Source: Brachyspira sp949287565 (GTDB lineage: Bacteria; Spirochaetota; Brachyspiria; Brachyspirales; Brachyspiraceae). Taken from it: a DNA stretch of 6,294 bases. Under the pieces are notes generated by a model, which was given only the letters and a program-made list of their open reading frames with translations, did not search any database and was not told the origin of the DNA. Numbering within the stretch: the stretch's first letter is position 1; every line of letters begins with the position of its first letter. The position numbers and the translations under genes were made by a program. Where the stretch lies: NCBI RefSeq assembly GCF_036997615.1, contig NZ_JAWLQA010000081.1; one strand, 5' to 3'. Shown here piece by piece: positions 5,107-6,294 of this stretch.

Positions 5107-5931
5107 ATGAGTATTTTTAATAGCTTAAAACTTAACTGGCATTTCATTAATAACTGCAATATGCATTGCAAGTTTTGTTATGCCTCTAAAGATATCTGCA
5201 ATATAGATATATTTAAAATCGCAAAAAAGCTTAAACCTTTTAAGTATATTAATCTAGTAGGCGGTGAGCCAACTATATACAAAAACTATATTCCTTTATT
5301 GTATTATCTAAAGTCTCAAAATCATATATTAAGTATAGTAAGCAATGGTTCAATGCTTTTAAAAAATAAGTCTATACTAAATGCCACTTTAGAATGCTGT
5401 GATGTTATTGGTTTAAGTATAGACTCATTAGACAAAGAAACATGCCTAAAAATAGGAAGAAGTATAGGAAACAGCATCACTATAACTGAAAAAGAATATA
5501 TGTACTTAACTTCAAAAATCAAAGAAAGAGGCAAAGAGTTAAAGATAAATACTGTAGTTAATAGATATAATTACAAAGAAAATCTAAACTCATTCATAGA
5601 AAAAACTCTTCCTAACAAATGGAAAATATTTCAGGTGCTTCCTATAAAAAATCTTAATTCCTGCAAAGAACTTTTAATAAGCGATGAAGAGTTTAATTAT
5701 TTTCTAAATACCCATGCCGCAAATGAAAGAATAATGTACAGTGAAAACAATGATAACATGACTTCTTCATATATAATGCTTGATGCCAAAGGCAGATTTT
5801 TCAATAACATTGATAATAAATACATTTACTCAAAAAGTTTATTAGAATATGATGCTGATTTGTATGAAGAGTTTTTCAAAATGAATTATAGTATTAATAA
5901 ATATTATAACAGGTACAAAAAGGCTAACTAA
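5107..5931 (+). CDS. Prokaryotic viperin (antiviral radical SAM, ddh-nucleotide synthase family)
   Basis: This 274-residue protein starts 8 nt after GGAGG. It aligns along most of its length with what I recall of human viperin. C17, C21 and C24 (CNMHCKFC) bind the 4Fe-4S cluster, and GGEP is at 52-55. SIDSLDKETCLKIGR (104-118) matches DSFDEEVNVLIGR, INTVVNRYN (147-155) matches LNSVINRFN, KWKIFQVLPI (171-180) matches RWKVFQCLLI, and ISDEEFNYFL (191-200) and SYIMLDAKGRF also match. Viperins convert CTP, GTP or UTP to 3'-deoxy-3',4'-didehydro nucleotides that stop viral RNA synthesis; which NTP this one uses cannot be told. The amphipathic membrane helix of animal viperins is absent, as is normal in bacteria, so it should be cytosolic. 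It has its own promoter with a possible operator. A small unknown gene follows 47 bp on. Confidence 0.88.
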   Translation: MSIFNSLKLNWHFINNCNMHCKFCYASKDICNIDIFKIAKKLKPFKYINLVGGEPTIYKNYIPLLYYLKSQNHILSIVSNGSMLLKNKSILNATLECCDVIGLSIDSLDKETCLKIGRSIGNSITITEKEYMYLTSKIKERGKELKINTVVNRYNYKENLNSFIEKTLPNKWKIFQVLPIKNLNSCKELLISDEEFNYFLNTHAANERIMYSENNDNMTSSYIMLDAKGRFFNNIDNKYIYSKSLLEYDADLYEEFFKMNYSINKYYNRYKKAN

Positions 5932-5978
5932 TTTAAATAGAGTAGTTTAAGTTTATAATTATAAAAAGGAGAAACAAA

Positions 5979-6294
5979 ATGGAAAAATTATATTATGACT
6001 TTGATGAACAAAAATTAGAAGAAGCAATAAAAAAATGGATAAACTTTTATAATAAAAATTCAGGTGATATAGAGAAAGCATTCTTATATTTTAGTGATGA
6101 ATTTATTAATAATAGAATAGGTATAGGAGAATTTCTACAATCTGTTAACATTATTATAAGAAAATTTCAATATGCTCCAAATTCAATAGCATTAAATCAA
6201 TTATTAGAAAAAGGTATTATAAAAATAAAAGAGCATTTTAAAACTCAAGGTAAAAAAGCAGACATAAATATATATGAAGAAGTCATGTTATCAT
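5979..6294 (+). CDS. Unknown small protein downstream of viperin, 3' end beyond the window
   Basis: ATG at 5979 lies 7 nt after AAGGAG (5966-5971). The frame stays open for 105 codons to the right edge, so the protein is partial. It begins MEKLYYDFDEQKLEEAIKKW and continues as a soluble, probably largely helical, acidic and lysine-rich sequence with no signal peptide, membrane segment or recognisable catalytic motif. I do not recognise the family. It follows viperin by 47 bp on the same strand with no terminator between them, so co-transcription is likely. Prokaryotic viperins often sit beside nucleotide kinases, but the visible part shows no Walker A motif (GxxxxGKS/T), so a kinase is not supported. 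It could be a viperin partner or an unrelated gene. Confidence 0.75.
   Translation, partial: MEKLYYDFDEQKLEEAIKKWINFYNKNSGDIEKAFLYFSDEFINNRIGIGEFLQSVNIIIRKFQYAPNSIALNQLLEKGIIKIKEHFKTQGKKADINIYEEVMLS

Noticed and set aside
5107..5931. MoaA, NrdG or other activase-type radical SAM identity
   Set aside because: The C-terminal motifs match viperin, and the second cluster cysteines of MoaA or SPASM enzymes are absent.
5954..5959. TATAAT as a separate promoter for the gene at 5979
   Set aside because: Its start site would fall on the RBS and no -35 box is placed properly; co-transcription with viperin is simpler.

Overview
The window is very AT-rich, has strong purine-rich ribosome binding sites and compact intrinsic terminators, and carries a surface-glycan type N-terminal module (VWWIPFKKLRNN) that I recall from Brachyspira proteins. 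I therefore read it as chromosomal DNA of an intestinal spirochaete, most likely Brachyspira. The genus is an inference from composition and protein style; no rRNA or marker gene is present. All supported genes lie on the + strand.

Layout. (1) Positions 1-1183 and about 1236-2354 are two copies of one cassette: a pentanucleotide tandem array (CACAA x6, cut by the window edge; CACAG/ACAGC x10), an invariant 35-nt link, an intrinsic-terminator hairpin, a strong RBS, and a gene whose first 24 codons are nearly identical in both copies. The remainder of each gene differs: a coiled coil plus radical SAM domain in the first, an FkbM-type methyltransferase broken by an in-frame stop in the second. 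(2) 2505-3644 encodes a lipoprotein with an RsiV-like DUF3298 domain. (3) 3765-4886 encodes an FAD-dependent amine oxidase of the sarcosine/N-methyltryptophan oxidase family. (4) 5107-5931 encodes a prokaryotic viperin, an antiviral radical SAM enzyme, behind its own promoter with an overlapping palindrome. A small unknown gene follows 47 bp later and runs off the right edge.

The most interesting element is the cassette leader. In copy 2 a good promoter (1236-1263) and RBS precede an ATG at 1289 that reads straight through the pentamer array. Right after the array, two of the three frames meet TAA within 10 nt. The third stays open for 15 codons and ends on a TAA at the stem-loop boundary of the terminator hairpin. 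Copy 1 has the same arrangement, with no indels, and the hairpins differ by a compensatory base-pair change. This looks like a phase-variable attenuator: slippage of the array (5 nt, not a multiple of 3) would decide whether leader ribosomes run into the terminator and keep it from forming (predicted ON) or stop short of it (predicted OFF). With 10 units, copy 2 is predicted OFF, and its gene also carries a nonsense codon. The layout is read directly from the sequence; the switching mechanism is inferred.

The three downstream transcription units look independent of the cassettes: intrinsic terminators follow the lipoprotein and oxidase genes, and viperin has its own consensus-like promoter. 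No stretch over 300 bp lacks a gene.
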